Notes under the pieces: generated by a model
Seen by the model: only the letters and a program-made list of their open reading frames with translations
Told to the model about the DNA's origin: nothing
Database searches by the model: none
NCBI GenBank assembly: GCA_012317185.1
Contig: CP048838.1
Span: forward strand, 3,534,001 to 3,598,000
Origin: [Clostridium] innocuum
GTDB lineage: Bacteria; Bacillota_I; Bacilli_A; Erysipelotrichales; Erysipelotrichaceae
Direction of reading: 5' to 3'
DNA: 64,000 bases
Shown: positions 43,233 through 50,869 of the stretch, piece by piece
How positions within the stretch are numbered: position 1 is the first letter of the stretch
Layout: the number at the start of each line of letters is the position of its first letter
Program-made: the position numbers and the translations under genes

Positions 43233-43555
43233 ATAAATATGTTCCTCAATTTTATAAAACTGTGACTTGACAATCATTCCTTTTAGAGTTTATATAGCGA
43301 TGGCGGGGTTTCTCCGACAATAAAAAACGTCATGGCAGACTGATGTGTTCCAGCACACCAGTCCTGCACTAAGGTGAATCGACCACCCAGCACAACCGCA
43401 AAAGCGGCACCACGACAAGGCTATTATATCGCATTTGTCACAGCTGCACAATAAGCAAAATAACAGCGTGTGCATGGGAAAGAGGATACTATCCTTTGCA
43501 TACGCTTTTGAAGATACGGGCAATACCCGACCCTATAATGAAAGGTCGGGATGAC
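43233..43555 (+). other. Structured non-coding leader region of a decayed mobile-element operon
   Basis: About 320 bases with no gene. Small hairpins are seen (for example CCGC-AAAA-GCGG at 43396-43407). The sequence is GC-richer than its surroundings and resembles leader regions of conjugative-element genes. It ends with a long hairpin and T-tract at 43466-43509. Confidence 0.4.
43466..43509 (+). terminator. Extended hairpin with T-tract before the small ORFs (attenuator candidate)
   Basis: GCGTGTGC / GCATACGC closes an inner stem AAAG-A-GGATA / TATCC-TTT and is followed by TTTT. It stands about 50 bases before the first open frame of the following gene group. Confidence 0.55.
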
Positions 43556-44246
43556 ATGAACATTTTTCAAAACAAGGACAGCTTCTTTGGGTGTCCGGAC
43601 TGTGAACTAACCGAAGACTCTCTGCTGTCAATTTTTAGACTGGCAAGGCAGATCCGTCTGCGGTTCGGCAAACAAGGGTATTTGCTGGAACACTACCTCT
43701 CCCTGATTTTTGAGGGGTTGAGCGAGTGTGAACTTACCTTTGAAACCGCTGATGAAGGATTCCGGACAGGGGGCGATTTACAAGGACTGCTGTTTCACGT
43801 ACTGGATGGTACAGAGAGCCAGCCACAAAGCCCACACCCTCTTTATCCACGTATGAAGGAGATTTTGCTCAGTATGCTGATAAGTTGATTTTTCAGGAAT
43901 GCTACACCAATCTCTCCATACTGGTATTTCATTTGGCAGACGAAGTTATGAAATCATCCACGCTAAAATTCATAAAGGAGCAGAAAAACAACATGGGCGG
44001 AGTGGTGGATATTGTCCGGCTCCAGAAAGTCTATGAACAAATTTTTCATGTGGCTGGTGAAGCCATGATGGAGGAATTAAATGAACGATCAAACAGCGGT
44101 TCATTATTGCACCTGCCACTGTCCTATTTGCTCAAGGATTCACAGATGAACTGCTCTATAAACTTACTTATCGTGACATTGAAACCAGCAGGCAGATGTT
44201 CCAGCTTCTTCTGGATATCATACCATCAGATATGGAAGAGGTATAA
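43556..44246 (+). pseudogene. Broken small genes of an integrative element
   Basis: The first piece reads MNIFQNKDSFFGCPDCELTE and stays open to 43888. A different frame continues better from about 43840: STYEGDFAQYADKLIFQECY then an aliphatic helix to about 44080. A third frame from 44085 reads RFIIAPATVLFAQGFTDELL and RDIETSRQMFQLLLDIIPSD, ending at 44246. These pieces look like one or two genes split by frameshifts. Function unknown; they precede the intact ORF at 44252, and the setting is mobile-element DNA. Confidence 0.5.
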
Positions 44247-44251
44247 GGCTC

Positions 44252-44659
44252 ATGGAAAAATATGAACCTTTAACTCTGGAGCAAATCAATATCCTTCTGA
44301 AATGCTATTACTTAAAGAGATACACAAAAGTTGCCATGACCGAAAACATAAGCGCTGACAAAGTAAAGCGGATAAAAGAGAATGCCTTCCGGTCAATCCG
44401 TCTGGCATACAGCAAGTCGTATATGCAGGGCAAAAGATTTGATGGAAAGGCCGTTCTGCAGCATATGGCAGAACGCTGCGGCATAACAGATGAGGAGTTA
44501 ACCGCAATATTTGATGACTATATAGCAGAGGGTCTGGCTTCTGAGAACAAGCGATATTGGGAAAGGATAAAGAAAAAGGGAAATATCCCTACAGCGGCAG
44601 AACTTCTTGATTTCATTTACGATAAATTTGAGGTGGATATTGAAGGCTTTATTGGATAA
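44252..44659 (+). CDS. Hypothetical protein with sigma-factor-like HTH features
   Basis: A protein of 135 residues, not recognised. The N-terminal part (LTLEQINILLKCYYLKRYTK then VAMTENISADKVKRIKENAF) has the helix pattern of a sigma-70 region 4-type or sigma-like HTH often found on conjugative elements. The C-terminal part is helical. GAGGTATAAGG lies just before the ATG. It is plus strand and follows the broken genes at 43556-44246. Confidence 0.55.
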   Translation: MEKYEPLTLEQINILLKCYYLKRYTKVAMTENISADKVKRIKENAFRSIRLAYSKSYMQGKRFDGKAVLQHMAERCGITDEELTAIFDDYIAEGLASENKRYWERIKKKGNIPTAAELLDFIYDKFEVDIEGFIG

Positions 44660-44775
44660 TTGAAAAGCATCCTAATGGGGATATTCTGTCTAATAGCAAG
44701 TTTTAATGCGCCATAACATTATCTGGGAGCAGCACCTTTTATGGATGCTGCTCCGTTTAAAATACACATATCTGA

Positions 44776-45480
44776 TTATCGCTCCACCTCCAGGCTGATA
44801 CCTGCCTTGAATTCTACTACAAACTTTTCTTCGTAAACCGTGACCTTTTCAATCATCTTTCTGACCAGTGCCTCATCGTAACTTTCAATATCTGCATCTT
44901 GGTTTTTTAAGAAATCCACCATCTCGGTAATCCGCTGTTTTAATCCATCCCGTTCGGCATTTTCCACCAAAGCATTCTGCTTCATTTCCCGGAGGCGATC
45001 TATTTCATCTGCAATCTCCGTATAATCTGCATTGCTGTTGGCAAGTTTTAGCAGTTCCTCCAGCCTGCCGTCCACATTATCAGTAGGCTGTTCTGCTTCA
45101 GAAAGTACTGCATCGATATTCTGCTGCAGCTGTTCAAGCACAGCATCCCGGCTATGGTAAGCAGTGTTGATTGCCTGCATGACCGCAGCCTGCAATTCTG
45201 TTTCCTGCACCGTTGGCACATCGCAGCACTGTGGACCATGTTCCACCCGGCTGACGCATCGCCAGACGATGGAGTACTTGCCACGGTTGTTCCATGCAAT
45301 CCTGCGGTAAATATCACCGCACTTCGGCAGTAGACGATACTGGAAAGTGCATACTTGCTGCTGTACACCCGTTTCTTCCGAATGGCTCCGCTGTGGAGAT
45401 TGGCTCGTCTGACCATTTCTTTCTGTACCTGCATATAAAAGTCACGGGGAATGATGGCTTCGTGGCTGTTTTCAACATAA
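44776..45480 (-). pseudogene. C-terminal fragment of a large serine recombinase, frameshifted
   Basis: The frame from 45480 reads YYVENSHEAIIPRDFYMQVQ and YALSSIVYC. Near 45325 one base is missing, after which the other frame reads PKCGDIYRRIAWNNRGKYSI, then CVSRVEHGPQCCDV and a coiled-coil (DGRLEELLKLANSNADYTEI). These are the zinc-ribbon and coiled-coil parts of large serine recombinases of mobile elements. The catalytic N-terminal domain is absent, so the protein cannot recombine DNA. The 5' end joins directly onto a parB fragment. Confidence 0.82.
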
Positions 45481-45669
45481 TACTAATATTCCTGCTGTTT
45501 TGATGCTTTCTACCATCTTCTGCATTCTAATCTCACTATAACGTTTGAAACCATGTCCCGGATAAGGCTTTAATTGAGAAATTTTTATTTCATTCAGTTC
45601 TGTATCTGATATGATCGGACTACCATCATCTCCAAAGATACTGTCAAGATCTCGCGGGCGTCTTATCAT
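45472..45669 (-). pseudogene. Truncated ParB-like partition protein
   Basis: About 60 residues: MIRRPRDLDSIFGDDGSPII, then ELNEIKISQLKPYPGHGFKR and MQKMVESIKTAGIL. This is the start of a ParB/Spo0J-type nuclease-fold domain. It is cut after GIL, where serine-recombinase sequence begins. GGAGG precedes the ATG. Confidence 0.8.
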
Positions 45670-45670
45670 T

Positions 45671-45730
45671 TTACATAACCTCCTGTATAACTTCTAAGGC
45701 AAGTTTTTCAAATGCAATGGATGCCTTATC
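45671..45730 (-). pseudogene. C-terminal tail of a ParA-like protein
   Basis: About 19 codons read DKASIAFEKLALEVIQEVM and end with TAA one base before the parB ATG region. This looks like the end of a ParA ATPase. The rest has been replaced by the membrane-protein cassette; its first base overlaps the stop codon of the gene at 45729. Confidence 0.6.
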
Positions 45731-46157
45731 AAATAGCAATAATACTTTTTGTAATAGTGTCAATCAATTCAATCAATTCTACAATTTCTTTCTGTTCATC
45801 ATTCGAAAACAAATAACCATATTTTTGGAAATGTGAATACATAATTTTCATATTCATCTCTGCTGCTTCATAGGCTTCTAAAAGCCCATTTTCTTGAAAA
45901 TTTTTTTGAGAAGGCAAATTTATAATAATATGACCTAAAAGCTTTTCCTCTGGCAATACATTAAGTAATTCGGTATAAGCCTCTCTCAATCCTTTATATC
46001 GTTCTTGATTTACAGTGAATTTTTGTTTGCTTTTTTCAAGTTCTACTAAGCGTTTATTATTCTTAAATGCAATAAATAAAGAAAAGATACCTGTAACTAA
46101 GGATGCTATTACACCTGTCGAAAGCAATTCTAATATAATAGTAATGTTGTTATCCAT
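45729..46157 (-). CDS. Small membrane-anchored protein of unknown function
   Basis: A protein of 142 residues. Residues about 5-30 form one hydrophobic segment (IILELLSTGVIASLVTGIFS), followed by a basic stretch (FKNNKRLVELEKSKQKF) and a helical soluble part. It thus looks like an N-terminally anchored cytoplasmic domain. No family recognised. It lies 16 bases after the gene at 46173 and seems to be in the same operon. AGGAG-like sequence precedes the ATG. Confidence 0.6.
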   Translation of the reverse strand: MDNNITIILELLSTGVIASLVTGIFSLFIAFKNNKRLVELEKSKQKFTVNQERYKGLREAYTELLNVLPEEKLLGHIIINLPSQKNFQENGLLEAYEAAEMNMKIMYSHFQKYGYLFSNDEQKEIVELIELIDTITKSIIAI

Positions 46158-46172
46158 TTTGCTCTCCTATTC

Positions 46173-46589
46173 TCATAATAACTTCCCTAAAATATATCCT
46201 AATATGGTACTAAGCAAACAAAAGAATAAGTTCCATAAAAATGTTTTAGGGAATGCCTTTTTTTCTTGCTTATTCAATGTGTTTTCCAAAAGTTTATTCA
46301 ATGCTTCAACTTGTTCTTGATTCATAGAAGTTATTTGTTGACTTATTTCTGCTTCCTGTTTCATCTGCTCAAACAGCTTTTTTTGCTTTTCCATTTCAAG
46401 TAGTGCATTTTCAATAATTTCTTTAGAATTCTGCAAGTTCTTGCTAACATAATCAATGTTTTCGCTTATTACATTATCTTCTGATGTCTTTAATTTCTCT
46501 TTATTTAAGCTTGCTTTTATAGCTTTTAAGTCTACTCCTAAAAACGACGAAATAACTGATATAAGTACTTCCAATATTGCTGTGTTCAT
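46173..46589 (-). CDS. Coiled-coil protein with C-terminal membrane anchor
   Basis: A protein of 138 residues. A hydrophobic N-terminal helix (ILEVLISVISSFLGVDLKAI) is followed by a long predicted coiled coil (NIDYVSKNLQNSKEIIENAL, then EMEKQKKLFEQMKQEAEISQ) and a C-terminal hydrophobic segment (FLWNLFFCLLSTILGYILGK). The start at MNTAILEV follows GGAGGG. Not recognised. The tail-anchored coiled-coil form and the neighbours suggest a membrane-acting system. Confidence 0.62.
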   Translation of the reverse strand: MNTAILEVLISVISSFLGVDLKAIKASLNKEKLKTSEDNVISENIDYVSKNLQNSKEIIENALLEMEKQKKLFEQMKQEAEISQQITSMNQEQVEALNKLLENTLNKQEKKAFPKTFLWNLFFCLLSTILGYILGKLL

Positions 46590-46662
46590 TTTATCCCTCC
46601 ACGATATGTAGCTCATCAGTTTGCTAAACTTGTTTTATTTCTTTAAAATCTTATAACATTGG

Positions 46663-46737
46663 CTATTTTAGGGTTTGGGTTGTAGAGCATCCGCCCAATA
46701 ACATAAAACAAGCACATAATAATATCCATCTTCTCAT
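46663..46737 (-). CDS. Tiny 24-residue lipoprotein peptide
   Basis: The open frame reads MRRWILLCACFMLLGGCSTT then QTLK and stops. It is almost only a signal peptide with a perfect lipobox (LLGGC), so the mature product would be an eight-residue lipopeptide. GGAAGGAG lies at a good distance before the ATG, and the frame starts one base after the stop codon of the gene at 46739, which points to coupling. Similar small lipoproteins act as lysis or toxin peptides in other systems; here the role is unknown. Confidence 0.55.
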   Translation of the reverse strand: MRRWILLCACFMLLGGCSTTQTLK

Positions 46738-46738
46738 C

Positions 46739-46963
46739 TTACTCACTCCTTCCATTTTTCATTAGTTGATAAATATCATTTTGGATTTTTTTAATATAAT
46801 TGCAGTAAATTCTTAACATGGCATCTACCTCTTTGGTTGGCATGTCAATAGGTTTTCTATTCATTCCTGTTATTGTTAGGAAAGCCTGTATTGAATCATA
46901 AAGAATATCTAATTTGATTTGTACATCCTCTAGCGTATGTATGTACCTCCTTATCAGCAACAT
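46739..46963 (-). CDS. Small helical protein, first gene of the membrane cassette
   Basis: A frame of up to 74 codons. It reads LEDVQIKLDILYDSIQAFLT, then MNRKPIDMPTKEVDAMLRIY and IKKIQNDIYQLMKNGRSE. Soluble and mostly helical; not recognised. The start is unclear: the ATG at 46963 has no ribosome binding site, while AAGGAGG lies inside the frame near 46945 and would favour a non-standard start soon after. It is followed after one base by the lipoprotein peptide. Confidence 0.45.
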   Translation of the reverse strand: MLLIRRYIHTLEDVQIKLDILYDSIQAFLTITGMNRKPIDMPTKEVDAMLRIYCNYIKKIQNDIYQLMKNGRSE

Positions 46964-47230
46964 ACACTATCATACAAGTCTGCACATATCCATAAGAATT
47001 GGTATTTCTTTTTATACTATAATTCTATACTATTTTACGTCTTTTCGTATACTCTCTAGAATCTCTTTTTTTCCTGAACACTACATATATGCGAAAAGGT
47101 ATAAAAAAGCCTGACTTTATATGAAAATCAGGCAAAATATTATTTACTAGCAAATATACACCAAAAGCAATTAAAAAGAGCACAAAAAACAATTAAATAC
47201 AAATAAGAGTATAAAGAAATAATTCAAATG
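46964..47230. other. AT-rich intergenic region with terminator-like direct repeat A
   Basis: Contains repeat A (47061-47149) and otherwise AT-rich sequence. No gene seen. Confidence 0.45.
47061..47149. repeat. Imperfect direct repeat A, with a left-facing terminator hairpin
   Basis: The sequence starts ATCTCTTTTTTTC and ends ATTTACTA and matches 53866-53953 at roughly three bases in four. Both contain GCCTGA...TCAGGC, followed on the minus strand by a T-tract, so each can terminate transcription. The two copies bracket the beta-glucoside island. Confidence 0.65.
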
Positions 47231-47668
47231 ACTCATCTGATTTATAAAGAAAACATCTTTTCGGAATATGGAGAAGTTGCTAATCAGGTAATTTACGAAT
47301 TGGAGCAAGAAAAGAAGATGGCAAATATAAGAATGCTTTCGTATCATGAAAACTGAGTTTAAGGCTAGACCTGTTTATTTACAAGGAGAAGATCGAATCA
47401 AAGCGTATTTCTTAATTTGTTTTATATCACCATTGATATATCGTTTACTAGAAGAAAAAAAAATAAAGAATATACAGTAGAATAAATAATTCATACATTA
47501 CGAGAAATGAATGTATGTGAAATTGAGGAATATGGATATATCCCTACTTATAAACAAACAGATTTAACAGATAAATTGCATGAATAATTTGAGTTTCAAA
47601 CGAACACGCAAATCATTAAGAGAAGCAAAATAAGAAATATTATTCATCAAACAAAACAAAAAAATTAG
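47231..47668 (+). pseudogene. C-terminal fossil of a DDE transposase
   Basis: On the plus strand pieces in shifting frames read MTHLIYKENIFSEYGEVANQ, KTEFKARPVYLQGEDRIKAY then FLICF, and later IIHTLREMNVCEIEEYGYIP with TYKQTDLTDKLHE. This pattern (KARPVY..RIKAHF..CF) is the end of IS1634/IS1182-type transposases. Several stops and frame changes show that it is dead. The N-terminal two thirds are absent. Confidence 0.65.
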
Positions 47669-47980
47669 AATATACTACATATCGTTACAAAGCGAAAACT
47701 CAAGATTAGTCTTTATTTATCAGCTAATCTTGAGTTTTTCTCTCTCTTAAGGTGTCAAACTTGGGATATTAGAATTATAGCACATCATTCAGAATTTCAC
47801 GAACGGTCATAGTCGCGCAAAAATCGAACTTGTGAGAATGATTGATATATCCTTAATATATAATAAATTTACTTTCTTTAATTTGAATAATTTAAATATT
47901 TTGAAGAAACAATATAACTAAATCTTGTTTATTGCTTTTACGAGAATACTGAAGCAAAAGTTTTTTATTCTGATATCATC
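47669..47980. other. AT-rich intergenic region at the left end of the island
   Basis: Downstream region of the YczE-like gene, about 310 bases, with a TTGAGTTTTT... hairpin near 47690-47740 (AAACTCAAGATTAG / CTAATCTTGAGTTT, loop about 15). That perfect inverted repeat is a probable bidirectional terminator. No gene seen. Confidence 0.45.
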
Positions 47981-48583
47981 TTAACTTGCTCTTTTTATAA
48001 CCTTATTTGTTATTGGCTTAAATACTTTTAGTATTGGTCCTATTCCAAAAGCAAGAAGAATAGTTCCAACTTGTATTGGTCCTCCAACTAGAAATGCTAA
48101 ACTAGCAATTGAAACATCGATGATTACTCTTAAAAGGAATGGATTTTTATTGATTTTTTCACTTATTGAAAACGATACAGCATCATAGGGAACCATGCCT
48201 AAATCACAATTCATATATAAAGACATTCCCAATGCAATACACACCATTCCAACACCAAATAATACAAAACTAGCAATTATTGACATAGAAGTCGGTAATA
48301 CAGATTCCATTACTTCATTTATTACTTGTAAAATATATCCGAATGATATCATAGGAACTAAACTTCCAATTCCTAAAAATCTCTTTTGAATAAATAGAAT
48401 GAGTACTGCGATGATAAACTGTGCAACAAGGGTAAATGTTCCTAAGGAAATATTAAGCATATTGGAAGAACCTACACATAAAGCATTAAATGGATCAATA
48501 CCAAAATTTGTATAATTGCATAGCCCTGTTCCAAATGCCATAAAGATAATTCCACATATAATGATAATAATTTTTCTAATCAT
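47981..48583 (-). CDS. YczE/YitT-like integral membrane protein
   Basis: A protein of 200 residues with about five membrane segments. The N-terminus IIIIICGIIFMAFGTGLCNY then TNFGIDPFNALCVG matches the YczE/YyaS family, as does the repeat NCDLGMVPYDAVSFSIS in the second half. Function of the family is unknown; some members act near regulators or export. Its start overlaps the end of the arginase-fold gene by 8 bases, so it is the last gene of the beta-glucoside operon. Confidence 0.82.
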   Translation of the reverse strand: MIRKIIIIICGIIFMAFGTGLCNYTNFGIDPFNALCVGSSNMLNISLGTFTLVAQFIIAVLILFIQKRFLGIGSLVPMISFGYILQVINEVMESVLPTSMSIIASFVLFGVGMVCIALGMSLYMNCDLGMVPYDAVSFSISEKINKNPFLLRVIIDVSIASLAFLVGGPIQVGTILLAFGIGPILKVFKPITNKVIKRAS

Positions 48584-49433
48584 GGAAAATAGAAACCTCT
48601 GATAACATGTTTCTTAATCTCATGGCATCCCAAGGCAAGTGTTCAGCAATTGTTAATCCAACAATATTACTATATTTAGAAATATCGCCTAGAATTCTTC
48701 CAATGTGTTCTAACTTTAATTCTCCAATTGCAGCATCGAATGATTCAAGATATGGTTCGGCAGGATATATTGAACGAAAATCTTGAGGATCCAATACATC
48801 TAAATCGAAATGCACAGCTACATGCTTTATATTTTCCTTCTGAATCCAATCTACAAGAATATTACTATCATTTTTTAGTTGAGAAGGAGTAGCGTATGAA
48901 ATCTTTTTGATATTGACAATTTGATCCTTTTCTCTTAAATCATCATAAATAAGACCAGCTAGCATTACTTTATTTTTATTAATCGGATTTTTCACCATTG
49001 ATGCAAGTGTGGATCCTTCTCCGGAAATAAGATTATTTAAAACCATTTCATGGTTTCTAGTTGATGTTTCAACTGTAGATACATCTGGATGTGCATCTAG
49101 CCATAATATTCCCAGTTTTTCCCCATACTTCCCACTTAGATAGTCAAAAGGGACTTGAGATACAGAACAATCTCCTCCAATAACAATTATTCTATCTGGA
49201 TTCTCTTGAATTAAAACTTCTTCGGTATCTTTCATTTGTTTTTTTAAGGCTTCTTCTCCTTCAATACCATTTTTTTGTTTTAATTCCTCATCAAAACTTA
49301 TATTTACAGGTACTTTTACTGTCTTAATAGACGATACTTGAGGGACTATTATACTTAATAGTTCACTTCCAAATACATAATTTGGATTGTTGCCGCCCTG
49401 CCACTGTGGAATATCTAATCTTATTGTTTTCAT
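48576..49433 (-). CDS. Arginase/agmatinase-family hydrolase
   Basis: A protein of 285 residues of the ureohydrolase superfamily. Metal ligands are visible: IGGDCSVSQ (cysteine where arginases have histidine), WLDAHPDVST (DAHxD) and HFDLDVLDP (DxDxxDP). AEHLPWD supplies the late glutamate. Ureohydrolases split guanidino compounds to urea and an amine. The change of the first histidine to cysteine may alter metal content or substrate. It is unusual to find it between a phospho-glucosidase gene and a membrane-protein gene in one operon. Confidence 0.83.
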   Translation of the reverse strand: MKTIRLDIPQWQGGNNPNYVFGSELLSIIVPQVSSIKTVKVPVNISFDEELKQKNGIEGEEALKKQMKDTEEVLIQENPDRIIVIGGDCSVSQVPFDYLSGKYGEKLGILWLDAHPDVSTVETSTRNHEMVLNNLISGEGSTLASMVKNPINKNKVMLAGLIYDDLREKDQIVNIKKISYATPSQLKNDSNILVDWIQKENIKHVAVHFDLDVLDPQDFRSIYPAEPYLESFDAAIGELKLEHIGRILGDISKYSNIVGLTIAEHLPWDAMRLRNMLSEVSIFHD

Positions 49434-49445
49434 AAATGCATCTCC

Positions 49446-50858
49446 TTAAATCTTGCTTTTTAATGACTGACCATTTGATTGAATAACTTCTTTATACCAA
49501 TCAAAACTATCTTTTTTAAATCGTTTTAAGCTTCCTTCCCCTTTATCATTGCGATCTACATAAATAAATCCATAACGTTTTTCCATCTGACACTCACTAT
49601 TACTTACTAAATCAATTGGCGCCCAACTTGTATATCCTAAAACTTCCACACCATCCTGCAAAGCCTCATAAACCTGTAACAAATGTTCTCTAAAGAAATT
49701 TATTCGATATGGATCATGAATTTTACCATTTTCTAGCTTATCTTTAAATGCCATACCATTTTCAACAATAAATAATGGTAATTGATAGCGATCATATAAT
49801 TCATTTAATAAAATTCTTAATCCTTTTGGATCAATTTGATAGCCCCAATCAGAAAGTGTCAAGTACGGATTTTTAATAGTTGAAGCAATATTTCCTCGTG
49901 TTGTAATGTATTTGCTCTTATCTGCAGTAGCACAATCACTTGCATAATAACTGATAGAAATAAAATCAACTGTGTGTTTCAAATCCACAAGATCTTGATC
50001 TGTAATTTCAAGATGAATGTTATTTTCTTCAAAATAACGATTCATATAATTTGGATATTTACCTCTAACATGCACATCTGCAAAGAATAAAGTTTTTCTT
50101 TCTCTGTTTATTTTTTCTAGGACATCATCTGGTTTAGAAGTCAAAGCATAAATTGGAGCTCCTGCAATCATACATCCAATCTGTAAATTTGAATCTAACT
50201 CATGTGCAACTTTCGTAATAAGTGCACTTGCAACAAATTGATGATGGATTGCCTGATACAATATGTTTCTATTGATATCCTCAGGTACCCCTTGAATTCC
50301 TGCTCCATTAAATGGTGCATGCAGTGTCATATTTATTTCATTGAAAGTTAACCAGTATTTTACACGATCTTTGTATCTTTCAATCATAGTTTTTGCATAT
50401 TTCAAATAGAAATCAATCAATTTTCTATTTTTCCACCCACCATATTTAATAGCAAGATTCAGCGGCATTTCATAATGCGAAAGTGTTACCATGATCGCAA
50501 TATTGTGTTTTATTAACTCATGAAATAAATCATCATAATATTTCAATCCTGCTTCATTAGGTGTTTTTTCATCTCCATTTGGATAAATGCGTGGCCAAGC
50601 AATTGATACTCTCAAAATTTTGAAATTCATTTCAGATAATAATTCAATATCATCTTTATATTTATGGTAAAAATCGATTCCAATTCGTTTTAAATAATTT
50701 TCCTTTGGCGGTATAGAAACATCACCAAAGACACCATCAGGTAAAGCGTCTGCAGTTGAATATCCTTTACCATCTTCTAACACTGCACCTTCACATTGGT
50801 TAGCTGCAATCGCTCCTCCCCACAAAAAGTTATTAGGAAATTGTATTTCGTTATGCAT
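49446..50858 (-). CDS. 6-phospho-beta-glucosidase (GH1)
   Basis: A protein of 470 residues, the usual GH1 length. The acid/base glutamate is in YWLTFNEIN and the nucleophile glutamate in LFIVENGMAF. The start FPNNFLWGGAIAANQCEGA is the GH1 opening motif. SECQMEKRYGFIYVD carries the serine and lysine/tyrosine that bind the 6-phosphate. It hydrolyses phosphorylated cellobiose or aryl-glucosides made by the PTS permease encoded 11 bases upstream. Confidence 0.95.
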   Translation of the reverse strand: MHNEIQFPNNFLWGGAIAANQCEGAVLEDGKGYSTADALPDGVFGDVSIPPKENYLKRIGIDFYHKYKDDIELLSEMNFKILRVSIAWPRIYPNGDEKTPNEAGLKYYDDLFHELIKHNIAIMVTLSHYEMPLNLAIKYGGWKNRKLIDFYLKYAKTMIERYKDRVKYWLTFNEINMTLHAPFNGAGIQGVPEDINRNILYQAIHHQFVASALITKVAHELDSNLQIGCMIAGAPIYALTSKPDDVLEKINRERKTLFFADVHVRGKYPNYMNRYFEENNIHLEITDQDLVDLKHTVDFISISYYASDCATADKSKYITTRGNIASTIKNPYLTLSDWGYQIDPKGLRILLNELYDRYQLPLFIVENGMAFKDKLENGKIHDPYRINFFREHLLQVYEALQDGVEVLGYTSWAPIDLVSNSECQMEKRYGFIYVDRNDKGEGSLKRFKKDSFDWYKEVIQSNGQSLKSKI

Positions 50859-50869
50859 CTTGAATTCTC

